Source of the DNA: Gammaproteobacteria bacterium
Lineage (GTDB): Bacteria; Pseudomonadota; Gammaproteobacteria; Pseudomonadales; Cellvibrionaceae
Length of the DNA stretch: 41,844 bases
Direction of reading: 5' to 3'
NCBI GenBank assembly: GCA_021151625.1
Contig: JAGKWY010000098.1
Coordinates: 1 to 41,844 of the forward strand
How positions within the stretch are numbered: position 1 is the first letter of the stretch; the number at the start of each line of letters is the position of its first letter. The position numbers and the translations under genes were made by a program. Below the pieces are notes generated by a model. It ran no database searches and was not told the DNA's origin. It worked only from the letters and a program-made list of their open reading frames with translations. Shown piece after piece: positions 14,807 through 22,480 of this stretch.

Positions 14807-15286
14807 TTATTTGGCATCCGTACGAACTACCAACTCATTCCCGCTGCGCAAACTGGCGAATGACTTGCTGCCAATACCGCTTGAACGAACTTCTTCATTA
14901 AATTTTACGTGCAGTACATTTTTGGTGTCGTGTTCGCGCAGTTTTACGCTGAGATCTTTTGAATTAACTGCCAGGATTTTTCCTTTGATTTCACCTGCTA
15001 CCGGAGTGGACATACGGTTTTTCAGAATAACCGAATCACCTTCGCGCAGTGCCGCTAGTTTCATTGCCCGGCCATTAGTGGTAGCCACTTTTGCACCTTG
15101 CACTACGTTGAAGGTTTTGGTTTCACCCGCGTCAGTTTTGATGGTGATAGTACTTTCAGTTTCACTCACGCTTTTTACTGTACCGGGAACTTCTTTGTAA
15201 GAAACAAACGAGTAGGCGCTGGCAAAAGAAGAAAAGCTGACTAGAGAAACCAGCGCCAGAGTTTTAACAAAAGGAACTTTAGACAT
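14807..15286 (-). CDS. Small periplasmic protein with two beta-barrel-like repeats
   Basis: A 159-residue exported protein. The start is taken at the ATG at 15286, with GAGG upstream and a clean signal peptide (KTLALVSLVSFSSFASA); the frame is open further to 15331. The mature part seems to hold two similar halves of about 60 residues, each with a G-x-[IV]-x-x-[IV] strand, an ITIK- or LSVK-like strand and a closing LRxGDSVIL or LRSGNELVV strand. This recalls tandem small beta-barrels of SH3 or OB type, as in DUF5666-like proteins. Function unknown. It has a long A+T-rich upstream region. Confidence 0.7.
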   Translation of the reverse strand: MSKVPFVKTLALVSLVSFSSFASAYSFVSYKEVPGTVKSVSETESTITIKTDAGETKTFNVVQGAKVATTNGRAMKLAALREGDSVILKNRMSTPVAGEIKGKILAVNSKDLSVKLREHDTKNVLHVKFNEEVRSSGIGSKSFASLRSGNELVVRTDAK

Positions 15287-15614
15287 GATTAAAAACCTCA
15301 TAGATGATTGGATTTGAAACAACGTTGTCATTTGCCGGCAAGAGTGATTATAGGGAAGGGAATTTACTATTTGTTACTTTTTGTGACGGTTTCTTAAACT
15401 GTTTTTTCACTAAAACTAAATAATTCATTATTTTTATTCATATATGAAATATAAAAAATTGTTTTTAATTTTTAAAGTTATTAAAAGCACAAAACAAGGG
15501 CATTTTTCAGAGAAAGTGTTACCCAATGTAATTTATTGGTGTTTTGATGTGAAACTTTTCAGTGCAATATTGGACAACGTTGTCTGAGGTGTGGGGTGAT
15601 TTTGGTGCGCAATA
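15287..15614. other. A+T-rich spacer with two copies of a palindrome
   Basis: About 330 bp upstream of the small periplasmic protein gene and downstream of argF, with no gene visible. It carries ACAACGTTGT (15319-15328) and GACAACGTTGTC (15573-15584), a perfect 12-bp palindrome. Both copies share ACAACGTTGTC, 255 bp apart, flanking a strongly A+T-rich stretch (15410-15490). They might be operator half-sites for an unknown regulator; the promoter of the minus-strand gene must lie here. Confidence 0.4.
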
Positions 15615-15640
15615 AAAAACCCGCCAAAAAGCGGGTTTTT
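15615..15640 (-). terminator. Rho-independent terminator after argF
   Basis: Arms aaaaacccgc/gcgggttttt (15615-15624 with 15631-15640) around a 6-nt loop, 24 nt past the argF stop on the minus strand, with a T run in that direction. Confidence 0.9.
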
Positions 15641-15663
15641 AAAGATATGTCCGCAAAAAGGAA

Positions 15664-16581
15664 TTATTGGTTGAACAGGAATTCCATAAGCGCATTTTGT
15701 GCATGCATACGGTTCTCTGCTTCTTCCCAAACGACAGAGTCTGGCGCATCCAGAATTTCAGCGCTGACTTCCTTGCCGCGATAAGCGGGCAAGCAGTGCA
15801 TAAATATCGCATCGCGATTGGCGTGGCTCATCAGTTCTTTATTTACCTGATAGCCGATAAAGATTTTCTCGCGCTGCTTTTTCTCATCTTCTTGTCCCAT
15901 GGAAGCCCAGGTGTCAGTTACGACCAAGTCAGCACCGGCTACAGCCGCACGCGGATCATTGGTTAGTGCTACACGGTTCTGGTAGGGAGTGACAAATTCA
16001 TCTTCCGGCTCGAAACCTTTGGGAGTAGCAATGCGCAGTTCAAAGTCGCACAGCTCGGCGGCCTGAATATAGGAGTTGCACATATTGTTACCATCGCCGA
16101 CCCAGGCGACAGTTTTTCCCGCCAATGAACCGCGCTGCTCTACATAGGTTTGGATATCGGCCAGCAACTGGCAGGGATGGAACTCGTCGGTCAAACCATT
16201 GATAACGGGTACACGGGAATACTCGGCAAAGCGTTCAACTGTGTCATGGCCAAAGGTGCGGATCATCACCATATCGACCATGCTGGCGATACAACGCGCT
16301 GCGTCTTCGATGGGTTCGCCGCGACCTAGTTGTGAATCTTTGGTGGACAGGAAGATTGCATGGCCACCCAGTTTGGCTACGCCAGATTCAAAGGATACGC
16401 GGGTGCGGGTGGAGTTTTTTTCGAAGATCATTGCCAGCACTTTGTTGTCGAATAAGGCTGGAGCTTTGCCCTGGCGCAGCAGGGCTTTGAGTTCGATGGC
16501 ACGCGCGATGATGTGTTGGAGTTCATCGCGGTTAACGTCATTCAGGGTTAGGAAATGTCTCGGCGCCTTTGAGGGAACCAT
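15664..16581 (-). CDS. argF: Ornithine carbamoyltransferase
   Basis: Catalyses carbamoyl phosphate plus ornithine to citrulline in arginine synthesis, in the cytoplasm. Signature residues are all present: the carbamoyl-phosphate loop STRTR (residues 57-61), FHPCQ in the middle, the ornithine-side DTWASMG, and HCLPAYRGKEV near the C-terminus. The length of 305 residues equals that of anabolic OTCases. The gene follows argD by 47 nt on the same strand and is closed by a terminator, so the two form an arginine operon. No strong ribosome-binding site stands before the ATG, which may mean partial coupling to argD. Confidence 0.96.
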   Translation of the reverse strand: MVPSKAPRHFLTLNDVNRDELQHIIARAIELKALLRQGKAPALFDNKVLAMIFEKNSTRTRVSFESGVAKLGGHAIFLSTKDSQLGRGEPIEDAARCIASMVDMVMIRTFGHDTVERFAEYSRVPVINGLTDEFHPCQLLADIQTYVEQRGSLAGKTVAWVGDGNNMCNSYIQAAELCDFELRIATPKGFEPEDEFVTPYQNRVALTNDPRAAVAGADLVVTDTWASMGQEDEKKQREKIFIGYQVNKELMSHANRDAIFMHCLPAYRGKEVSAEILDAPDSVVWEEAENRMHAQNALMEFLFNQ

Positions 16582-16628
16582 AATCGTTGCTCTTTTATTG
16601 CAGTGCGCGCGTTATTGCGCGCACTTGT

Positions 16629-17792
16629 TTAAAACTCTGTAACCAGCTTTACCACCTTGGTAACCAGTTCATCGGCTTCCGCATCGGTGAGGATGAAGGT
16701 GGGCAGCAAGCGGATAGTGTTCATGGCAGTAACGTTGATGAGCACGCCCAAATCGCGACCCTTCTGTACCAGGTCACCGCAGGGGGCATTCAGTTCTATA
16801 CCAATCATCAATCCCTTGCCGCGAATATCAACAACCTTGGCATTGCCCGCCAAAGCAGCTTTAAAATCGTTTAATAATTTGTCACCGAGCACTTTAGCGC
16901 GCTCAACCAGGCCAGAGCTCTGCAAAGTTTCTACCACGGCGATTCCGGCACTGCATGCCAGAGGGTTGCCACCAAAAGTGGTGCCATGGTTGCCGGCTTG
17001 CAGAACCTCTGCCGCTTTACCGCGCGCCAGGCATGCACCAATTGGCATGCCGTTGCCCAGACCCTTGGCTGTGGTAACTACGTCCGGCAATATGCCATTG
17101 TGCTGGTAGGCGAAGTAGGTACCGGTACGGCCATTGCCAGTTTGGATCTCATCCAGCATTAACAACAGGCCATGCTGATCAGCCAGTGCGCGCAGTTCGT
17201 TGAGGTAGTTATTGGCTGGAACGCGCACCCCTCCTTCGCCCTGAACTGGCTCAACCAGGATGCCAACTATGTTTTTGTGTTCGGCAATAGCGGCCTTTAC
17301 TGCAGGCACGTCGTCATAAGGAACCCGCACAAAACCTTCTACCAGGGGTTCAAAGCCGATTTGCACTTTGGTGTTGCCGGTAGCGGTCAGCGTTGCCATG
17401 GTTCTGCCATGAAAACTGTTGCTCATTACAATGACAGTCGGGTTTTTCACGCCTTTGTCATTGCCATACTTACGCGCAATTTTAATGGCTGCTTCGTTAG
17501 CTTCAGCTCCGGAGTTGGAAAAGAACACCTTGTCCATACCGGAAGCCTTAATTAACAAGTCACCCAAACGCTGCTGCTGGGGGATGTTATAGAGGTTGGA
17601 GGTATGAATAAGCGTGCCCGCTTGCTCGGCAATCGCCTTGGTAACCGCAGGGTGGCTGTAACCCAGGGCACATACCGCAATACCGCTGATGGCATCCAGA
17701 TAGGATTTGCCTTGATCATCCCACACTCGGCTACCTTCGCCCTTAACAAGGGTGAGGGTTCTGGTGCCGTAAGTGTTCATCAGGCTGGTCAT
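16629..17792 (-). CDS. argD: Acetylornithine aminotransferase
   Basis: A PLP-dependent class III aminotransferase of 387 residues, converting N-acetylglutamate semialdehyde to N-acetylornithine (and possibly succinyl-diaminopimelate in lysine synthesis, as in E. coli). Diagnostic segments include NSGAEANEAAIKIARK, SFHGRTMATL, LMLDEIQTGNGRTG and the lysine-bearing VTTAKGLGNGMPIGA, where the PLP Schiff base forms. It is the first gene of the argD-argF pair; GGAG precedes its ATG. The 210-bp upstream spacer holds a 12-bp palindrome GGCAAATTTGCC (17974-17985). I do not see an evident ArgR box. Confidence 0.95.
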   Translation of the reverse strand: MTSLMNTYGTRTLTLVKGEGSRVWDDQGKSYLDAISGIAVCALGYSHPAVTKAIAEQAGTLIHTSNLYNIPQQQRLGDLLIKASGMDKVFFSNSGAEANEAAIKIARKYGNDKGVKNPTVIVMSNSFHGRTMATLTATGNTKVQIGFEPLVEGFVRVPYDDVPAVKAAIAEHKNIVGILVEPVQGEGGVRVPANNYLNELRALADQHGLLLMLDEIQTGNGRTGTYFAYQHNGILPDVVTTAKGLGNGMPIGACLARGKAAEVLQAGNHGTTFGGNPLACSAGIAVVETLQSSGLVERAKVLGDKLLNDFKAALAGNAKVVDIRGKGLMIGIELNAPCGDLVQKGRDLGVLINVTAMNTIRLLPTFILTDAEADELVTKVVKLVTEF

Positions 17793-18002
17793 GGCAATCT
17801 CCGTAAAAAAACAAAGCCGCAGGCCAATCAGGGAAGGGCCATCAGGCGATTAATGTTCGTGAAAAATAGAGGGATTTTTTGCTGGTCAGTACAGGTTGCT
17901 GACTAAAAATCGCGGAAAAAACAGTGCGCGCGGCAAAAAATAAGCACCAAATATATAAGTTCTTGCGATTATTGGCAAATTTGCCCTCGTCGAGCGCTGT
18001 TA

Positions 18003-20432
18003 TTACAAATTGTAGTTAGCGCCCTGAACAAATTCCTTGGCAAAAATAATATCGTTTTTCAGATGAAATCCGGCGTCCGGTGGCTGGATGAAAAAACCTT
18101 CAAACAAACGCACTCCCTGCATCCACAGACTGGAAAGATTGTGGGAGTTTTCAATTTGTGTAGCTATTACCTGAATGCCACGTTGGTTGGCTGTACTTAC
18201 GAAGCGTCCCAGCAATTTGGGCGTTGCCTCGTTGGTCAGTTTGGGTGAGAGGCGTAAAAAACTGATGGGTAAACCTTCCATGATTTTTAGCGCTTGCTCA
18301 TCTTCACCGGCTCGAGTCATACAGATGCTGCAACGAATATCGCGCAGTGCTTTGGCAATTTCACGGGCCAAGTGAAAGTGATTCACCACCCAGTTTTCCT
18401 CCAGCATAAACACCAGGCGATCCTCGCCACGTAAACGGGAGGAGCGCAACACATTGGCTGCAAAGGAAAAGAACGAGCTTTGTTGCAAGGTTTCTTCAGC
18501 CAGATGAATAAATAGTGTTGCTGATTCGCGTGTGTTGCTGTTTTCCGCAATTGCCGTTACAGCTTGTTGCAACACCCAGCGATCCAGCTCCAGCCGTTTA
18601 CCTGGCTGGTTGATGCGACTGAGGAATTGCCCGGCGGGAATCGGATCGCCGCCGTCGTTGCGCAAACGAGTAAGCACCGAGAAGTGTTCAATCTGCGCTT
18701 CTTCCAGGCTGATAATGGGTTGGAAGGCGAGCGATAAATCGCGGCTAAAAACAATTTGGGAAAAATCGGGCAAGTCTTTGGCAATGGTGACGGCGGCTAT
18801 CTCTTGTGGAGCAGCTGAATTTTCCAATTGCTGTTCAAAAACCTGCTCGGCACGCAGCAAGGCATTATTGGCTGTGGCTAATGCGGGTTCCAATAGGACC
18901 ACGCCCAATTTAACGTCGAGCGAGATTTGTTTGCCTTTTACATTGTAAGAGTGGTTGCTCAGGTATTTGGCGATTTGCTCCGCGCGTTGGCGATGAAATT
19001 CAGTGCTGCGTTTACCGGCCAAAACACAGGCGACCAGATTGGATAAGTCTGCCCATTGTTCATCGCTACCGAGCGTGTCATCCAGGTATTCACAAAAATG
19101 CTCGTGCAAATTAATAAGTTCAACTTGCCCCAGTTGTTGGGTGAGCTCAGGCAATTTATCCACGCTGACATAATAGAGCGCACTTGTTTGTCCGCTTAGT
19201 CGATGTGTGTGCAGTTCTTCTTCCAATGCATTAAAAAAGTAGCTGCGATTAATTTGCTGTGGCTTTTGCGTGTGGCGGGTTATGCGTGCGACGCGAGTTT
19301 TTAACAAGCTGGTGTCCGTCAGGGCCTGACGGCAGCATTCAATTAAATCGTTGGCCTCAAAGGGTTTAGTGAGCAATGCGTTCACACCCAGCGCGCGAAT
19401 ACTGCGGTGCAAGTTGGTATCTGTGTCTGCAGTGACAAAAATAATGGGCAGCAATAAAAATTCCGGATCCTGACGCAACAGGACGGCCAGCTCCATACCG
19501 GTAATATCCGGCATGTGCATATCCAGAATAACCAGATCGGGTTTGAATTGCGCGGCGTGTTGCAAGCTGTGGAGTGGCTGGTTCACACAGAGCACTTCCA
19601 TGCCAGCGTAGCGCAAGACTTCTGCTTGCAAGCTGGTGATGGATTCGTCGTCATCCACTACCATGACGCGATAGGTTTTGTCGTTCAGGCTGATCAGCTG
19701 CAACAGCTTATCAATTAAAAAATTGAAATCGACGGGTTTGACCAGGTAATCGGTACTGCCAGCGCGCAACGCGCGCAATTTTGCATTCAGGTCGGTTCTG
19801 CCTGACATCAGTACTATCGGAATATTTTGTAGCAGAAGGGCTTTAATTTTGTGCAGATTACTTAAGGCTTGCAGGCCGGCACCTTCAAAATCCGGATCCA
19901 TTAAAATTACATCGGGCGAATCCAGGTACAGCCGCTGCATGCAGGTTTGCGGGTTATCAAAATACTCCACATTAAACCCTGCCTTGCGTAGATAGGCCGA
20001 GCAAAGGGCGGCAAGAGTGCGGTCAGGGTCGATTAGAAATACGGTGCGTTCACCTGCTTCGGGGTGATGTTCAGGAGTAGCAATGGCTGTTTCGGCGTGG
20101 GTTTGTTGAGTATTCAGCGCCTCGATCAACTGCGTAACCAGTTCTTCGACTTGTGCGTACTCCGGGCCGCCAAAATTGCGCCCCAGGGATTTCATATCGC
20201 GGATAAAGCTTTCCAGCTGCGCTGCTTTTTGGCGCAATTCTGCAAAACCGAAACTGGTGGAGGTTTCCGCCATCTTATGGGTGAACTGTTCGAGCGCGGA
20301 TATACCTTGCTCGCTCCAGTTAAGATGGCGCAAATGTCCCCATATCTTTTCCAGTCGACGGGCCTGTTCAGGTAGGCTGGCCGAAAACTGTTCACGTAAT
20401 TTTTCAAGCTGGCTATGAAATTCTTGTGGCAT
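18003..20432 (-). CDS. Hpt-REC-REC protein with degenerate GGDEF and EAL domains
   Basis: A cytoplasmic multidomain signalling protein of 809 residues from ATG 20432, chosen for AGGA 7 nt upstream; an in-frame ATG at 20450 adds six residues. In order: an Hpt-like helical domain with histidine H52 in FTHKMAETSTSFG; REC1 with its acceptor in VILMDPD; REC2 with VMVVDDDES and acceptor in VILDMHMPD; a GGDEF-like domain that has lost the GGDEF motif; and an EAL-like domain in which the catalytic glutamate motif is replaced (FSVLTRL where EALxRW is expected) and the DDFG segment is missing. It probably does not make or cleave cyclic-di-GMP, but may bind it or act as a phosphorelay adaptor. Confidence 0.88.
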   Translation of the reverse strand: MPQEFHSQLEKLREQFSASLPEQARRLEKIWGHLRHLNWSEQGISALEQFTHKMAETSTSFGFAELRQKAAQLESFIRDMKSLGRNFGGPEYAQVEELVTQLIEALNTQQTHAETAIATPEHHPEAGERTVFLIDPDRTLAALCSAYLRKAGFNVEYFDNPQTCMQRLYLDSPDVILMDPDFEGAGLQALSNLHKIKALLLQNIPIVLMSGRTDLNAKLRALRAGSTDYLVKPVDFNFLIDKLLQLISLNDKTYRVMVVDDDESITSLQAEVLRYAGMEVLCVNQPLHSLQHAAQFKPDLVILDMHMPDITGMELAVLLRQDPEFLLLPIIFVTADTDTNLHRSIRALGVNALLTKPFEANDLIECCRQALTDTSLLKTRVARITRHTQKPQQINRSYFFNALEEELHTHRLSGQTSALYYVSVDKLPELTQQLGQVELINLHEHFCEYLDDTLGSDEQWADLSNLVACVLAGKRSTEFHRQRAEQIAKYLSNHSYNVKGKQISLDVKLGVVLLEPALATANNALLRAEQVFEQQLENSAAPQEIAAVTIAKDLPDFSQIVFSRDLSLAFQPIISLEEAQIEHFSVLTRLRNDGGDPIPAGQFLSRINQPGKRLELDRWVLQQAVTAIAENSNTRESATLFIHLAEETLQQSSFFSFAANVLRSSRLRGEDRLVFMLEENWVVNHFHLAREIAKALRDIRCSICMTRAGEDEQALKIMEGLPISFLRLSPKLTNEATPKLLGRFVSTANQRGIQVIATQIENSHNLSSLWMQGVRLFEGFFIQPPDAGFHLKNDIIFAKEFVQGANYNL

Positions 20433-20528
20433 AAAATCGTCCTGATACATTCGTCTTTAGTATAGAAGCTGTTTGCCAATTAAGAGTTCAAAAACAAACG
20501 CTGTAAAAAATCAACCGATACCGGTCAA

Positions 20529-22442
20529 TTGACTCGTCAATTGTTGAGCAATAAATCTGCCGATTTTATCGCCGGCGCGCGTTTGGACCCGGCTGAATTG
20601 TTGGTGGCTATTCCCGGTGTGCAGGTGGATTCCCGTACCAATTACGCGCAGGACACACGCATCAGTTTGCGCGGCTTTGGCGCTCGCTCGGCTTTTGGTG
20701 TGCGCGGCATTGATTTATTGGTCGATGGCATTCCCATGTCCACACCGGATGGGCAGGGGCAGTTGTCGAGTGTGATATTGGATTCGCTCGCCAGCGTTCA
20801 GGTATTGCGCGGCCCAGTCGCAGCACTTTATGGCAACAGTTCTGGCGGAGTCATCGCCTTGCAAACTTCGCTACCTGAGCGAAATCAGCTCAGCCTGGCC
20901 AGTACCAGCGGCGATCAGGATTTGGCGCGCTATCAAGTGCAGGGGGATTATCGGCAGGGCGATTTTGCTCTGCGTGGCCAATATGCAGATACCCGAGTTG
21001 CAGGTGATCGACCGCATTCTCGCGCTGAACGTCAGCAATCAGCACTGCAAGCCTTTTACTCAACGGCAAATAATATCGACCTGACCATAAAGCATGAGCA
21101 AAGTGATGATCCCCTGTTGCAAGATCCGTTGGGATTAACCCAGGCGCAATGGCAAGCAGACCCCTGGCAAAAAAATCCACTCGCCGAAACTTTTAATACG
21201 CGCAAAAGCGTCAAGCACCAGCAAACATCCATCAGTCTGCGCGAACAGCAGGGGGCGAACCGTTGGCAGGCGGCTGTATGGCAAGGTGAGCGCGAGATCA
21301 ATCAATATTTGGGATTTTCGGGCGATGCCATTTCCGGCAGTGGCGGCGTGGTGGATTTAGCACGCGATTTTGTGGGTGCCAGCGCGACAGTCTCCCAATC
21401 AGTAAACCTATGGAGTTTGCCGCTGGATGTCAGTGTGGGAATTGAAGCGGCGCAAATGCAAGATCGCCGACGCGGTTACGTGAATAACCAGGGGGTTGCC
21501 GGTGATTTGCGGCGCAATGAATTGGGTGAGGTCAATAGCCGCGATATTTATTCATTACTCCAGCTTCAGCCTGCTGCACAATTTAGTGTTTACGTTGGTG
21601 CAAGACGCAGTTGGTTGGACGTTGATACGGACGATTATTTTATTGTGCCGGGTAATCCAGATGATTCGGGCGCGCGCGATTACCGCGAGCAGTCCTGGGT
21701 TGTAGGCGGCAGTTATGAATTGAGTGATCGCTGGGAATTATTTGCCAGCAGTGGGCGCGGTTATGAAACGCCAACGCTGACTGAAATGGCCTACAGAGCA
21801 AATGGCTCAGGTTTAAATACCCAACTAGAGGCGGCAATTAATCATCAACAGCAATGGGGCTTGGGTTATCAGGCCAGCGAAGCGCTACAGCTCTCTTTAA
21901 CGCATTTTATGATTGAAACAGATAATGAGTTGGTAGTTGATCAATCCGTTGGTGGACGCACCAGTTTTCGCAACGCCGCAGAGACCGAGCGCGAAGGGGT
22001 AGAATTTTTTGCGCGCTGGATTTTAAGTGATGCATGGCGTTGGCAGGCCAGTGCTCAATCCATGAATGCGGACTATTCGGCAGGGCAATGGTCGGGCAAA
22101 CAATTGCCGGGTGTAGCACGCGAGCAGTATCAACTTGGCGTAGAATGGCGCCCCCTGCACGATGAGTTGCTGCAAGTAAATTTGTTTGCGCAACAGCGCT
22201 CGCGCATTTTTACAGCTGATAATAATCAAATTGCTGCCCCCGGCTTTTACACTATCGATTTAGGTTTGCAAGGGGATATTGCGGTGCAAGCCTGGTCAGT
22301 TAACTGGTGGTTAAAACTCGCCAACCTGAGCGATGAAAATTATGTTGGCTCGGTGGTGGTTAATCAAACCAATGGACGTGCATTTGAACCGGCGCTGGGG
22401 CGTAATTTTTCAGGCGGGACAAAACTCACGCGTGCATTTTAG
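20529..22442 (+). CDS. TonB-dependent receptor lacking signal peptide (5'-truncated)
   Basis: An outer-membrane receptor with plug (VDSRTNYAQDTRISLRGFG, then LRGPVAALYGNSSGGVI) and a beta-barrel ending in the expected terminal aromatic residue (TRAF). The first codon available is a TTG at 20529 with no ribosome-binding site; the frame is closed by a stop at 20481-20483 and contains no ATG, GTG or TTG before 20529. Intact relatives begin with a signal peptide, a TonB box and the first plug strands, so perhaps 60-100 residues are missing. As read, the product could not reach the outer membrane. Likely a pseudogene by 5' deletion, or an assembly artefact. The next gene, hrpB, begins 38 nt downstream. 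Confidence 0.72.
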   Translation: MTRQLLSNKSADFIAGARLDPAELLVAIPGVQVDSRTNYAQDTRISLRGFGARSAFGVRGIDLLVDGIPMSTPDGQGQLSSVILDSLASVQVLRGPVAALYGNSSGGVIALQTSLPERNQLSLASTSGDQDLARYQVQGDYRQGDFALRGQYADTRVAGDRPHSRAERQQSALQAFYSTANNIDLTIKHEQSDDPLLQDPLGLTQAQWQADPWQKNPLAETFNTRKSVKHQQTSISLREQQGANRWQAAVWQGEREINQYLGFSGDAISGSGGVVDLARDFVGASATVSQSVNLWSLPLDVSVGIEAAQMQDRRRGYVNNQGVAGDLRRNELGEVNSRDIYSLLQLQPAAQFSVYVGARRSWLDVDTDDYFIVPGNPDDSGARDYREQSWVVGGSYELSDRWELFASSGRGYETPTLTEMAYRANGSGLNTQLEAAINHQQQWGLGYQASEALQLSLTHFMIETDNELVVDQSVGGRTSFRNAAETEREGVEFFARWILSDAWRWQASAQSMNADYSAGQWSGKQLPGVAREQYQLGVEWRPLHDELLQVNLFAQQRSRIFTADNNQIAAPGFYTIDLGLQGDIAVQAWSVNWWLKLANLSDENYVGSVVVNQTNGRAFEPALGRNFSGGTKLTRAF

Positions 22443-22480
22443 CTGATGAGAGTAAATAATTTTTTTGCAGAGTATTTTTT

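Noticed and set aside
18003..20432. Active diguanylate cyclase or phosphodiesterase
   Set aside because: The GGDEF motif is absent and the EAL glutamate is replaced, so catalysis is unlikely.
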